This document shows positions 1 through 10,142 of a stretch of 64,000 bases of DNA, piece by piece; the stretch's first letter is position 1; each line of letters opens with the position of its first letter. The notes under the pieces are model-generated. The model saw only the letters and a list, made by a program, of their open reading frames with translations, did no database searches and was not told where the DNA came from. The stretch lies in NCBI RefSeq assembly GCF_040954645.1, contig NC_092805.1:75858564-75922563 (forward strand), given 5' to 3'. A program made the translations under genes and the position numbers. Source of the stretch: Diabrotica undecimpunctata. Lineage: Eukaryota > Arthropoda > Insecta > Coleoptera > Chrysomelidae.

Positions 1-478
1 GATTTCCCCAATATTTAAGAGTTTACTATATATATAAATTTCGGTATAGCGTCACGTTGTTTGCATAGATTGAAATAAATCAGTGCTTTGTTTGTCTTCA
101 GTGGAGAACCATTTCTAAATGAAGCCAAACGTTTAAATTTAAATCTTCGTATCTACGAATATGAACATTATTTTCTGCGGAGTTTGTGTTTTTTGTTTTT
201 TTTTTTTTTGTTAAGTTAGTTTTAAATAATGAGTAAAGTTTACAGTAGATCTATAATAACATCGATAATATACTACATATTGAGTTGTAAGTTATGAACT
301 ATTAACATCTGTATTTCTCATAAACTCTATGCCATCTGTTATATTTTAGAGAACTGATAAAGCTTTAGAAATATAAAGCGAAACGTCTTCGATAAACTTA
401 TGAAGTAGTTAACTGCTTTCTTTATTTGCCAACCTGAATGACCGATTAAACCTCTGAATTCACTAGTTGAATACTTTA

Positions 479-482
<4 letters not shown>
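1..482. other. Unassigned AT-rich flank
   Basis: No coding region is recognised. About 100 bases (341-440) resemble, in reverse complement, the left part of the TIR element at 41045-42106 (near 41090-41175), including a hammerhead-like core described separately. The rest is AT-rich with short homopolymers. Confidence 0.5.
354..388 (+). ncRNA. Degenerate hammerhead-ribozyme-like core
   Basis: The sequence reads CTGATAA, then a short hairpin (GCTTT pairing with AAAGC), then GAAA followed by CGTC. This matches the order of a hammerhead core (CUGAUGA, stem II, GAAA, stem III) with one core base changed and no clear closed stem III or cleavage site. Such cores are known in Penelope-like elements and retrozymes. 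It is probably an inactive relic. A related copy lies on the minus strand at 41135-41168. Confidence 0.3.
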
Positions 483-545
<63 letters not shown>

Positions 546-549
546 TATT
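483..549. repeat. (TA)n tract at left end of Gan1
   Basis: An almost pure TA tract directly abutting the first base of the Gan1 5' LTR. A second TA tract abuts the other end of Gan1 (11571), so the element appears to have landed in a TA microsatellite. Confidence 0.9.
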
Positions 550-551
550 GT

Positions 552-1420
552 TGTGGTATTCAAAATTGAAGAGTAAAAATATTAAATGTACGATGAAATC
601 AATATTTCAGAGATTATAGAAAGTAAAAATACTCCGAACTGCCTGGAATCAACCAAAGGTTGAGTCATAAATAATCTTTTGTATAAATATAACAAGTGGA
701 TAGTGCGGGTACAATGAATAGAAGTTAACGATGGTTTTTTCCCATAAGCCATAAAGTGTTCCGTAATCCGGGTTTGCACCATGAACAGGACAATAAAAAT
801 AGTTAATAAGTAAATGGTTTTTTCGGAATCTGTAAATACCCAGTAGAAATTAAGTAAAGTTTGTAGGTATTTCTGATTTTATGTGGGGAGTGGTATGCAA
901 ATTTCTGATTGGCTGAGAATTTGGAAAGTGGTGAGATGGGTGTGTATAATGAGAGGTTGGATGGATGGATAGATGAGATGAGAGAGGTAGTTAGTTCCAG
1001 TTTCTTAAAGTGAATGGTTGGTTTTCGAGGTGGTCTCCAGGGGTAGTAAGTGATAAAGAATAAGTTGTGAGTTGGTGAAGTAAGTGTGTCCGACGGTAGT
1101 TGATCTGGTACAAATTTGTAAGTAAATTTTTCCTACTTGTATTCTACGTATCGCTGTTTATTTCGGAACGAGAGATTAAGTTTAGCGAGAGGAAAAGAGG
1201 CTGGCATCATTGGAAATGTACGTGCATTCGAAGGAGAGCATTGAAGACACTAAATTGCAATATCTTGTTTAATATTGTCAATTACATAGGAGGCTGCTGA
1301 GAACTGATAGTTAATTTTGTATAGAACGAGGAATTGGACAACTCAAGGTAGAGGAAGCGTTTCAACGGGAGAAACATTTATAATATATTCAATTTGAGAA
1401 TTTTGGGTCAAATAATATAT
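552..1420 (+). repeat. Gan1 5' LTR, left part
   Basis: Aligns along its length with 10143-11042, with a few substitutions and one gap of about 30 bases (extra in the right LTR near 10450-10480). The alignment stops exactly where the Gyp1 LTR begins (TGTTACG at 1421). The short reading frames here are not conserved between the copies and are taken as non-coding. Confidence 0.88.
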
Positions 1421-1780
1421 TGTTACGTAAAAATATGAGTCATATTAAAAACCTGTAAACATGTTTTTATTCACATGTTTATGTTTTAGATTGTACGAGA
1501 GCCTTCTATTTACCTGAACGGTACCTTCCAGAAAACGGTCGAAACGATGACCCGGATTAACCTTCTAGTATAATCAGGCTGAATTCTCGACCGGCTGTGT
1601 TTTGTTATATAATAACGGAGCTTTCATGGAAGGGACAGTTAGTATCTGAAGACTCGCGCCCGCGATTTTAAATGTTACGTTCGGATATATAAATTATTGT
1701 AAGACAAATTAATATAAATAAAAAAATAAATTAAATTCGTAAGTGTTATATATATTGAACCTTTTAATAAATTCACAACA
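1421..1780 (+). repeat. Gyp1 5' LTR (360 bp)
   Basis: Starts TGTTACG and ends ACAACA, immediately before the primer binding site. Its first 165 bases match 7356-7520 with one visible substitution (position about 1560: A against G). Confidence 0.92.
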
Positions 1781-1782
1781 AA

Positions 1783-1796
1783 TGGTGTCGGAAGTG
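1783..1796 (+). other. Gyp1 primer binding site, tRNA-Leu-like
   Basis: TGGTGTCGGAAGTG lies two bases after the LTR end. It resembles the tRNA-Leu-type site TGGTGTCAGAAGTG known in other gypsy elements, with one mismatch. Confidence 0.6.
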
Positions 1797-1871
1797 AAAT
1801 CAAAGTAAATTAGACTTATAGTAATCAATCATAACGTTTTGTTCCGAAGAGAATATTTTTAAATCGTTAAA

Positions 1872-3176
1872 ATGACGACGATTTATGAGCTGACAGTGAC
1901 TAATTTAAGAAGACATCTTGAAGACAGAGAATTAGCTTCTACCGGAAAAAAGGCTGAGTTAGTCCAACGACTAAAGAATGCTTTGCTAGAAGAAGGACTA
2001 GGTCCAGAGACTTATATATTTGAAGATGCTGTCATCTCGTCGATTTCGAAATTAGAGAACAAAGTTTCTGGCGATATTTCGAAAGTTTCTGGTGACATCG
2101 CATCATTAGAGAACAAAGTTTCCGGCGACATCGCATCATTGGAGAACAAAGTTTCCGGCGACATCACATCATTGGAGAACAAAGTTTCTAACGAGATTTC
2201 TTCTCTGGAAAGCAAAGTTTCTGCTAACATCTCTTCGGAAATCTCTAAAGTCACTTCTGAGATGTCTGCCCTGGACGATAGAATGTCTTCGTTAAAAAAT
2301 CAAGTTGCTGCCGATATGTTGGCCTTCGAAGAAAAGATAAAAGAGATGGAAAGGAAGATGGAGGAAACAGGGACAGCAGAGAGAGGTAACAATCCGATTA
2401 CAGTGGAGATAAAAGAAGACGAGACGAAATGTAAGTTGGAGACACGGCCGAAATTTGAAGGAAGTGGAGGTTCTATTCATGTTAAAGTCCCAACTTTCGA
2501 CGGAAAATCATCATGGAACAACTACATGAAACAGTTCGAATCAGTCGCAAGAGCGAATGGATGGTCTGAAAAAGAAAAGGCTGTAAACCTGACTATCACT
2601 CTTCGAGGAGATGCCTTAGATGTGCTTCAGACCATAGCCGTAGAGGAGACCGATGATTTCGAACAACTCAAGAACAGGTTAAATATGCGATATGGCCACG
2701 AACATTTGGAGTATGTATATCAATCGCAGCTTAAAAATCGTAGACAGAAGAAAGATGAGGCTCTTCAAGAATATGAGGTAGATATTACCAGATTAGTACG
2801 ATATGCTTATCCAACAGCTCCCGAAGACATGATGGAAAAATTGGCCGTTCAAACGTTTATTGATGGTCTTCGTGATCATGAAATGCAGAGAACACTACGA
2901 TTAGCTCGTCACAAGACGCTGGTTGATGTCTTATCCGCCGCCCTCGAATACGAGTCAGCTACGCAGTCCTCTGGAGGGTACAGTGAAGTTAGGACTGTAA
3001 AAGAGGAAGGAGATGAAGATAAACTTGACCAGCTGGTTAATATGATTAAGAGTATGACATACAAGAAAATGAACACCATAAGATGCTGGAATTGTGGCGA
3101 AATAGGACACGTACGAAGTTCATGTAAGCACCCTAGGTACGACGCAAATCAAGAAACTCACCACCAGGAAAACTAG
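1872..3176 (+). CDS. Gyp1 Gag with SAP domain, coiled coil and CCHC knuckle
   Basis: Structural protein (434 aa) that would form the virus-like particle and bind element RNA. Residues about 5-40 look like a SAP DNA-binding domain (TVTNLRRHLEDREL with a leucine- and lysine-rich second helix). Residues about 57-165 are a coiled coil built of an 11-residue repeat of the type SLENKVSGDIA, encoded by 33-base tandem units at about 2050-2200. A Retrotrans_gag-like region follows (about 205-345). A CCHC zinc knuckle, CWNCGEIGHVRSSC, lies near residue 408. The frame is intact. The ATG at 1872 follows the PBS by 75 bases. Pol is in the -1 frame and its open frame overlaps the gag end, so a -1 ribosomal frameshift near 3165-3175 (GGAAAAC) is likely but unproven. 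A SAP domain in Gag is unusual and could contact host DNA or matrix. Confidence 0.9.
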   Translation: MTTIYELTVTNLRRHLEDRELASTGKKAELVQRLKNALLEEGLGPETYIFEDAVISSISKLENKVSGDISKVSGDIASLENKVSGDIASLENKVSGDITSLENKVSNEISSLESKVSANISSEISKVTSEMSALDDRMSSLKNQVAADMLAFEEKIKEMERKMEETGTAERGNNPITVEIKEDETKCKLETRPKFEGSGGSIHVKVPTFDGKSSWNNYMKQFESVARANGWSEKEKAVNLTITLRGDALDVLQTIAVEETDDFEQLKNRLNMRYGHEHLEYVYQSQLKNRRQKKDEALQEYEVDITRLVRYAYPTAPEDMMEKLAVQTFIDGLRDHEMQRTLRLARHKTLVDVLSAALEYESATQSSGGYSEVRTVKEEGDEDKLDQLVNMIKSMTYKKMNTIRCWNCGEIGHVRSSCKHPRYDANQETHHQEN

Positions 3177-6100
3177 AACGGGTCAGCCTTAGGGGGGCAG
3201 CTTTGACCCGGAACTTTTCCAAAGACCCTCTCATACTAATAGCTTCTTTGAAATGTCGTGAAGATAGTGTATATGTAGATGGAGAAATAAATGATAAAAG
3301 ACATACGTTGTTGGTGGATACCGGAGCGACCAGAACCATTATACGCCCAACAGTTATAAACAGCCGTAAGAAACTGTTACCAACGAGGTTGCGACTTCGG
3401 ACCGCTACAGGTGAAAATGCCAACATTCATGGAGAAATCCAGGTACAATTAGGAATTGGAGCAGAAAAGTTCGTCCATACTGTTATAGTTGCTGACATCG
3501 AAGAGGATGTTATATTAGGAATGGACGTAATGAATATGCATGGATTCCAACTTAATTTTAAGAATAAGGTAATCAAAGTTGGCAACGAGGAGGTATTTCT
3601 TTATCCACATAATGACAACACTGTGCAAGCAGCCATTAAAGAAGATACAGTCGTGCCTGCGAGAAGCGAAACGATCATAGTAGCGCGACTACAGGGAATT
3701 GTAGACGAAGGGACACCTGTTATGATGGAGCCTTGGAACCACGACGATGAGGTTGGCCGTGGAATAATAATTGGAAAGGAATTGGTGACTTCGGCTAAAG
3801 AAATTCCTGTGAAACTTGGAAAAGTAGGAACTTGTGTACCTGTGACATCCATAATCCGTCAGGCGACAACATCTGATAATTCCAACGACAAATTCGACCA
3901 AATGGTTGCAGTTGCAGGACAGTCTCTAAATCAGATGGAGAAAAGGAAATTAAGGGAATTTCTTCGGCAGTATCGTGATATTTTCGTACCGAAAGGAGGA
4001 AAGACGGGAAGAACTACCGTTGTTAAGCATAAAATTGATACTGGTAATGCTAAGCCAATTCATCAAACAGCTCGACGATTACCACAGGCGAAAAGAGAGG
4101 AAGCTGAAACGATTGTTCAGGAAATGAAGAAAGACGGGGTGATAGAACCTTCTACGAGCCCATTGGTCTCTCCGGTGGTCCTGGTTAAGAAGAAAGACGG
4201 AACGACGAGGTTCTGTGTGGATTACCGTTTGCTGAACAACGTTACCAAGAAAGATAGTTATCCTCTGCCTCGGATCGATGACACATTGGACACATTGGCT
4301 GGAAGTAAATTGTTTTCTACTTTGGATTTGAAGTCTGGATACTGGCAGGTAGAAATGGACCCAGTAGATAAAGAAAAGACAGCCTTCACCACAGGATCTG
4401 GATTGTGGCAATTCAACGTTATGCCATTTGGACTCTGTAATGCTCCTGCGACATTTGAGAGGCTTATGGAAAATGTGTTGAGAGGGTTATCTTGGAAAAC
4501 ATGCCTGGTTTATTTAGATGACATAATCGTCTTGGGGGAGACATTCGAAGAACATTTGAAGAATTTAGAAAACGTTTTTAATCGACTTAAAGCTGCCCAA
4601 TTGATGTTAAACCCCAAGAAGTGCCAGCTATTTCAAGGTGAAGTCAATTATCTGGGTCATATAGTCAGTAAAGAAGGAGTGGCCGTGGATAAGGGAAAAA
4701 TTGATTCCATTAAGGAATGGCCAGTACCAACGGACAAACATCAAGTTAGAAGTTTTCTTGGACTATGTACTTACTACCGAAGGTTTATCAAGAAGTTTGC
4801 AGATATCGCTAAGCCATTAACGCGACTTACAGAGGAAGCAAGAGAATACCGCTGGGATACAGACTGACAAAATGCCTTTGAGACCTTAAAAAAGCATTTA
4901 ATAACAGCACCAATTTTAGGGTATCCACTGCCAGAAGGAGAGTTCATCTTAGATACGGATGCAAGTAATGTGGGAATTGGAGGAGTGCTGTCTCAGATTC
5001 AAGGAGGACAGGAACGAGTCCTCGGATATTTTAGTAAAGTTCTTTCAAAACCTGAGTGGAATTATTGCGTCACGAGAAGAGAACTTCTAGCAGTAGTTAA
5101 ATCAGTAGAGCACTTCTATCAATATCTCTATGGCAGAAAGTTTCTAATCCGAACCGACCATGCCGCCCTTAAGTGGTTGATGCAATTTAAGAATCCAGAG
5201 GGTCAGATAGCCAGGTGGATCGAACGACTCCAAGAATACGATTTTAAGATTGAGCACCGGGTCGGAGTTAGCCACACAAACGCTGATTCTCTTTCCAGAA
5301 GGCCATGCCCAGCAGAGTGTTCCCACTGCAACAAAACGGAATCCAAGGAAGCAGCAGTGCTAAGAACGACGATGGTCAACGACGACTGGAGGCCTACTAA
5401 GATAAGGGAAGAACAAGAGAGAGATCCAGTTGTACAGAAAATTCTAAAATAGAAAGAGGAAAACCGTCGACCACCTTGGCAAGAAATATCAAACCTATGC
5501 TCAGTAGTTAAGACGTATTGGGCCCAGTGGGACTCATTTATCATCGAAGATGGCTTGCTCAAACGAGTCCTAGAAAATGATGACGGTTCAGAGAAGAGAA
5601 GACAGTTGGTGATCCCAAAGAGCAGAATAGCCGAAGTACTTCGTCAGTTACACGACAGTCCATCAGGAGGGCATTTTGGTGTAAATAAAACCCTTCAGCG
5701 AATTCGGGAACGGTTTTATTGGATGAACAGTTCCGACGACGTAAAAGACTGGTGTAAGAAATGTACTATTTGTGCTGCGAGTAACGGGCCTTACCGAAAA
5801 GGGAGAGCTCCTATGAGACAATATAATGTTGGAAGCCCGTTTGAAAGAATAGCTTTGGACATCGCTGGGTCATTTCCAGAAAGTGAAAATGGAGGCAAGT
5901 ACAAGTTGGTAGTAATGGATTACTTTACTAAGTGGGTCGAGATTTACGCACTTCCAGACCAGAAGGCCGCCACCGTTGCAGATAAGTTGATCCAAGAATA
6001 TATCAGCCGATTTGGAGTGCCTTTGGAGATCCATAGTGACCAAGGCAGGAACTTCGAAAGCGATCTATTCCACGGAATATGTGATAGACTAGGCATGAAG

Positions 6101-6819
6101 AAAACAAGAACTACAGCATATCATCCGCAATCTGATGGTATGGTAGAACGGATGAATAGGACAGTTGGCAAGTATTTGACAAAGATGGTGTCCGATCATC
6201 AGCGAGACTGGGACCAATATCTTCCGTTCTTCACAATGGCCTACAGATCTGCTGTTAACGAATCAACAGGCCAGACACCAGCCAGAGTCCTATTCGGACG
6301 CGAAATACGACTACCTTGTGATCTAGAGTTTGGGTGTCGACCTGGAGAAGACGTAGCAGGTGAAGATTATGTGATCGAATTACAAAGAAGAATGGACGAT
6401 GTACATGAGTTGGTCCGTTCCCACCTTCAGATCGCTAGCGACAGCATGAAGAAATGGTACGATACACAAGCCGAAAAGGGTTGCTTTAAGAAGAACGACA
6501 AAGTATGGCTGTATAATCCCAAGAAACGAAAAGGTTGTTCTCCCAAATTGCAGCAGTTTTGGGAAGGCCCATACTTAATTATGGAGAAGATCAACGATGT
6601 CATCTACCGAATAAGCAAGATTCCGAGGGGAAAGCCGATGATAGTACACCATAACCGGCTGGCGTCTTTCGAAGGTGACCACGACGTAGATGAAGAAGTG
6701 GAAGTAAACCAAGTCCAAGACGTGTCTGACCTCACGTTTGAGGAATTCATGGGTGCCTATGGAGGTACCGGTAAAGCAAGACATGGTGTTACCACTGAAG
6801 AAAAGCAAGATCTACTCGC

Positions 6820-7294
6820 GCTCCCCGATGACTACTCGCTGGCCCTTACCATCCCGGCCAGTATCAAAGACGCACCAGGATTGGCATCCGTCTTTCGAAG
6901 TAAGTTTGGTCGAGTTGCAGAACTTCAATGCCAGGTGCCAGCTCCCGGTAAAACCTTGAAACTCCAAGATGCATCACGTTACCTTTTCTACCTGGTAACA
7001 AAAGACACTGCCCGTGACCAACCTACCTACCGAGATGTATGGGAAGCCTTACTTCAATTGAGAGAGCACGTACTAGAGTCCGACGTGCAAAAGTTAGCCA
7101 TGCCAAAGTTGGAGTGCCGCCAATTAGATTGGAGGGTTATCCGAAATATGGTGGAGGAGATCTTTAAAGACACCGAAGTCCAGGTGTTAGTCTGTTGCAA
7201 TCTGCATAGTTACTGGTGCGGAGAGAAAACCGTCCCTTGTCATTTTTATACAACTGGAAGTTGTAAAAGAGGGTCCAGTTGCCGATACCAGCAT
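6820..7294 (+). other. Macro domain plus CCCH zinc finger fused to Gyp1 Pol
   Basis: Seen directly: about 125 residues beginning LPDDYSLALTIPASI, with GLASVFRSKFG, YLFYLVTKD and MPKLECRQLDWRVI in the order and spacing of TARG1-like macro domains. These proteins bind ADP-ribose and can remove it from proteins. The lysine of the ITK/VTK strand is present. The glycine-rich GCG loop and the following aspartate of the active human enzyme are replaced or shortened (LECRQLD), so hydrolysis may be lost while the fold or ligand binding stays. Then CHFYTTGSCKRGSSCRYQH fits C-x7-C-x5-C-x3-H, a CCCH finger of RNA-binding type. Role is inference: countering host ADP-ribosylation or a PARP/ZAP-like defence, or binding element RNA. 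Confidence 0.8.
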
Positions 7295-7342
7295 ACCGTT
7301 CCAGTTCTAGTCCCGACAAGGTTCCAGGAGGAACCATCTTTT

Positions 7343-7353
7343 GAGAGGGGGGC
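7343..7353 (+). other. Gyp1 polypurine tract
   Basis: GAGAGGGGGGC directly before the 3' LTR (TGTTACG at 7356). It primes plus-strand DNA synthesis. Here it is also coding, because pol reads through it. Confidence 0.85.
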
Positions 7354-7355
7354 AA

Positions 7356-7520
7356 TGTTACGTAAAAATATGAGTCATATTAAAAACCTGTAAACATGTT
7401 TTTATTCACATGTTTATGTTTTAGATTGTACGAGAGCCTTCTATTTACCTGAACGGTACCTTCCAGAAAACGGTCGAAACGATGACCCGGATTGACCTTC
7501 TAGTATAATCAGGCTGAATT
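7356..7520 (+). repeat. Gyp1 3' LTR, truncated
   Basis: Matches the first 165 bases of the 5' LTR and then stops. The next bases (GTGAA) are filler before Gan1 LTR sequence resumes at about 7526. The U3 start is kept but the downstream R/U5 part is lost. Confidence 0.92.
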
Positions 7521-7620
7521 GTGAAAGGTGTGATATAAATCATAAATCAAAAAATTTAAATAATGTTTTATATATATTTTTTGTAAAGTTTTAAAATTAA
7601 AATTCTTGATATCACATTAA
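7521..7620 (+). repeat. Gan1 5' LTR, right end
   Basis: Matches 11478-11570 (GGTGTGATATAAATC onward), ends near ATATCACATTAA, and is followed by the primer binding site. About 435 bases of the LTR present at 11043-11477 are missing here. Confidence 0.85.
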
Positions 7621-7621
7621 C

Positions 7622-7640
7622 TGGCAACCCAACGTAATGG
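7622..7640 (+). other. Gan1 primer binding site
   Basis: TGGCAACCCAACGTAATGG right after the LTR end, in the position and form (TGG start) of a tRNA primer binding site. The tRNA is not identified. Confidence 0.6.
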
Positions 7641-7991
7641 CTTTAAAATATCACAAGCTTTACATTTGATGATAGGGAAAGAGAGACGGAATAATTACAG
7701 GTGGTCCGGAGATTTTGAATGAATTTTGAATTTTAAATTATTTTGACAATTTTCCATTTGACAAAAATTTGATTTATTGAGTGATCGTATTTATTGAATA
7801 TTTATTGCTTTGAATTATTTGATTTTATTTTACCAATCGTATATTTAATATTATTTTACTATTCGTATTTTTGATATTTGTCGTGAAAATTTATTACATT
7901 TTGGGAGAGATAAGTGTCGTGTCTGCAACATATAGAGTGTGGTAAAATTTCACATTTGGCGGGGACAAAAAGAGTAACAAAAAGAAACAAC

Positions 7992-9435
7992 ATGTCTGTC
8001 ACAAGGAGACAAAGCAAAATGCAGGAAAGGAAGGAGGATAACAGAAGATGAAACAATTTTGGAAGAAGGATCGGATAATGAAAGAAATGTTACAATAGTT
8101 GAGGAGAGAAAAGAATCATCAGGAATAGATAACATATTACAACTAATGCAACTCCAGTCACAAAAAATGGAAGAGACAAAACAAACAATAGAGAAAAACC
8201 AAAGAGAAACATCACTAAAAATGTATGAAACAAAACAAACAATAGAAGAAAACAACAGGAATATAGAACAGCGTTTGGAAAATTATGAACAGAAAATTAA
8301 AGGATGTGTAGAGGAGATAAAAAGAGAAATGATACAACAGATAGAAAAGATTAATGAAATTAAAAATAAAATGGGAGAACAAGAAAAGAAAGTAGAAAAC
8401 AAGATGAAGGAAATCAAGATTGTCCAGAAAAAGGAATTAGAACAGTTAGAAGAAAAATTTGAAATGGCGCTACAAGAAGACAGGAAAGAAGTAGAAAGGA
8501 GATTAAAGCAAAATGAAAAACATATTGCAGAAATAAAACAACAAAGAGGAGGAGAGAGAAAAGAAGTTATCGTCCATAGCACAAGCGAGGCGAAAGTACA
8601 ATTTGGCGGGGACATTAGAACGACACACCCAGTACCATTTGTTAAAAATTTAAAAACCAAATTGCAACATATTGGAGATTTTGACGATGGCAAAGAAACA
8701 ATTAGGAACCATCTGAAAGAAGGAGCAGCGTTATGGTACGAAAGCAAAGAGGATGAATTTGAAAATTGGACAGATTTCGAAAACAAATTCCTCAACTATT
8801 TCTGGGGGAAAAATAAACAAAGGGAAATTAATCAAGAACTACAAAATGGAAAGTATACTGAGGAAATGGGTATATCTGAAGAAAGATATGCATTACAGAT
8901 ATACAATAATTCAAAATATCTGGAATACAAATATTCTACCGAACAGCTGGTAGAAATGATCAGCAGACATTTTGAGGAAACTTTGGAGGATCACGTGATC
9001 TGAAGAAACTATCAAGATATTGATAGTTTATGCCAATGTTTACAGTTAAAAGAGGCGAAAAGAAGGCAAATGAGAAATAGAAGACAGAATGACCAATATC
9101 ATAGACCGGAAAGAAGATACCAAGCAAATTATGACCAGAGAAACCGATATCCCAGAACAACAAACGAATATAGGCCGAGAAATTACAACAATTTCAATAG
9201 ACAACAAAATTACGATAACAGAAACGGCACACAAAACAGAACATATGAAAGGAACAATAGGGACAGAGTTGCACAAAATCATCCTAATAGGAATATTAAC
9301 GAACAAAGGGACGAGAGAAACAACCAAAGCTTCCAAAGACAAAACAGAAGAGAAATGAACCATGCATCCGTAGAACGAGAGGAAGAAGATGGATGCAGTG
9401 AACACAGACAGGATTTTCAAGAAAGCATCCACTAA
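7992..9435 (+). pseudogene. Gan1 Gag, frameshift and nonsense codon
   Basis: An ATG at 7992 opens a short basic start that runs into TGA. The main frame (8059 onward) is one base out of step, so a small indel lies near 8040-8055. The long frame encodes a coiled coil (about 8110-8560; repeats rich in E, K and Q), a capsid-like region (IRTTHPVPFVKNLKTKLQHI, ALWYESKEDEFENW), TGA at 9001-9003, then an R/N/Q-rich tail (9070-9435; many RN, NRY and RQN pairs) that replaces a zinc knuckle. The same plan occurs in Gan2 Gag. Likely an RNA-binding structural protein, now broken. Confidence 0.8.
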
Positions 9436-9439
9436 ATAA

Positions 9440-10039
9440 ACATAAAAAAACTCTCTGTTATATTTTGTCATCCGAGAGAGTTTTTACAGTTGGCAGGGAA
9501 CGAAAGACAAAACTCTAATTCAAATTTAATATTTTTAGATGCATTTATAAAAAATAAAGCTATTAAAATTTTGATTGATTCTGGATCGGAAATATCATTA
9601 ATTAATAGAAATTTAGTAAAAGAATTGAATTTTGACAGATTTGTATATAATATTCCTAGGGTTGCTTTAGTGGGTGCGAACAATAAAAAATTGACGACAG
9701 TAAACGAAGGTTTGGGAGTACGGATCAGAGTGGGAAAAATCTATATTATGCAATGTGTGGTGATCGACGGTTTAAATCATGATATGATAGCGGGAATAGA
9801 TGAGTTGAGCGAAAAACACATCACGATTAATTTTTCTGAAAATAAATTGGAAATCAGAGCAGAACCAGACCACAAAGAAGAGGGCCAAGAAACAGATATG
9901 ACGAAAATTGTTGAAAGGACAAATGAACAGGGAAACCATAAAGAAATCAACACGACAGTAGAGAACAGAACACGACATAGAAACAGGAAATATACGGGGT
10001 ATTTTTAACATTCACGACATTTATCGATATCATGAGTAA
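9440..10039 (+). pseudogene. Gan1 protease joined to integrase tail
   Basis: Aspartic protease with IDSGSEISLI (about 9570) and the motif GANNKKL (about 9677), in a frame open from 9490 to 10008. A leader with HPREF lies just upstream, as in Gan3. The end of this frame runs into the last dozen integrase codons in another frame (GIFNIHDIY, stop at 10039), the same C-terminus type as in Gan3. RT, RNase H, integrase core and most of the integrase C-terminal domain are absent, so a deletion joins protease to the integrase end. Confidence 0.82.
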
Positions 10040-10142
10040 ATTTCAATAACATATTGTAATAATTTGACCCTTGAAAAACTTTTGTCATTTTATAAAAAAA
10101 ATGATAAAGAGTTTTTCGGCGAATCAAATGGCGGGAAGTTTT

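Larger units (their letters stand above)
3203..7393 (+). pseudogene. Gyp1 Pol: PR-RT-RH-IN-macro-CCCH, two nonsense codons
   Basis: One frame throughout, broken by TGA at 4865-4867 (end of RT, before RNase H) and TAG at 5450-5452 (before the integrase). Protease has VDTGAT (about 3317). RT has YLDDII (4510) and FSTLDLKSGYWQ. RNase H has DTDAS and RTDHAAL. Integrase has the HHCC zinc domain (about 5650-5775) and a DDE core (LDIAG, SDQGRNF, MVERMNR). After the integrase C-terminal domain the frame continues for some 210 residues: a linker, a macro domain (about 6820-7195) resembling TARG1/OARD1-type ADP-ribosyl hydrolases, and a CCCH finger (7238-7294). It ends 12 codons inside the 3' LTR. The frame is open upstream of 3203 into gag. 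The stops probably arose after insertion, because the rest of the frame is undamaged. Confidence 0.92.
1421..7520 (+). mobile_element. Gyp1: Ty3/gypsy element with macro-domain Pol
   Basis: The 5' LTR is 1421-1780 (TGTTACG to CAACA) and the truncated 3' LTR is 7356-7520. The 165 bases shared by the LTRs differ at one visible position, so insertion was recent. Order: LTR, tRNA-Leu-like PBS, gag with SAP domain and CCHC knuckle, protease-RT-RNase H-integrase, then a macro domain and CCCH finger, polypurine tract, LTR. Pol carries two nonsense codons. The last roughly 195 bases of the 3' LTR and about 435 bases of the Gan1 host LTR are missing at the right junction, so no target duplication can be seen. 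Confidence 0.93.

Noticed and set aside
1100..1300. 66-codon frame in the Gan1 5' LTR
   Set aside because: The homologous stretch in the 3' LTR has indels that break the frame, so it is not conserved.
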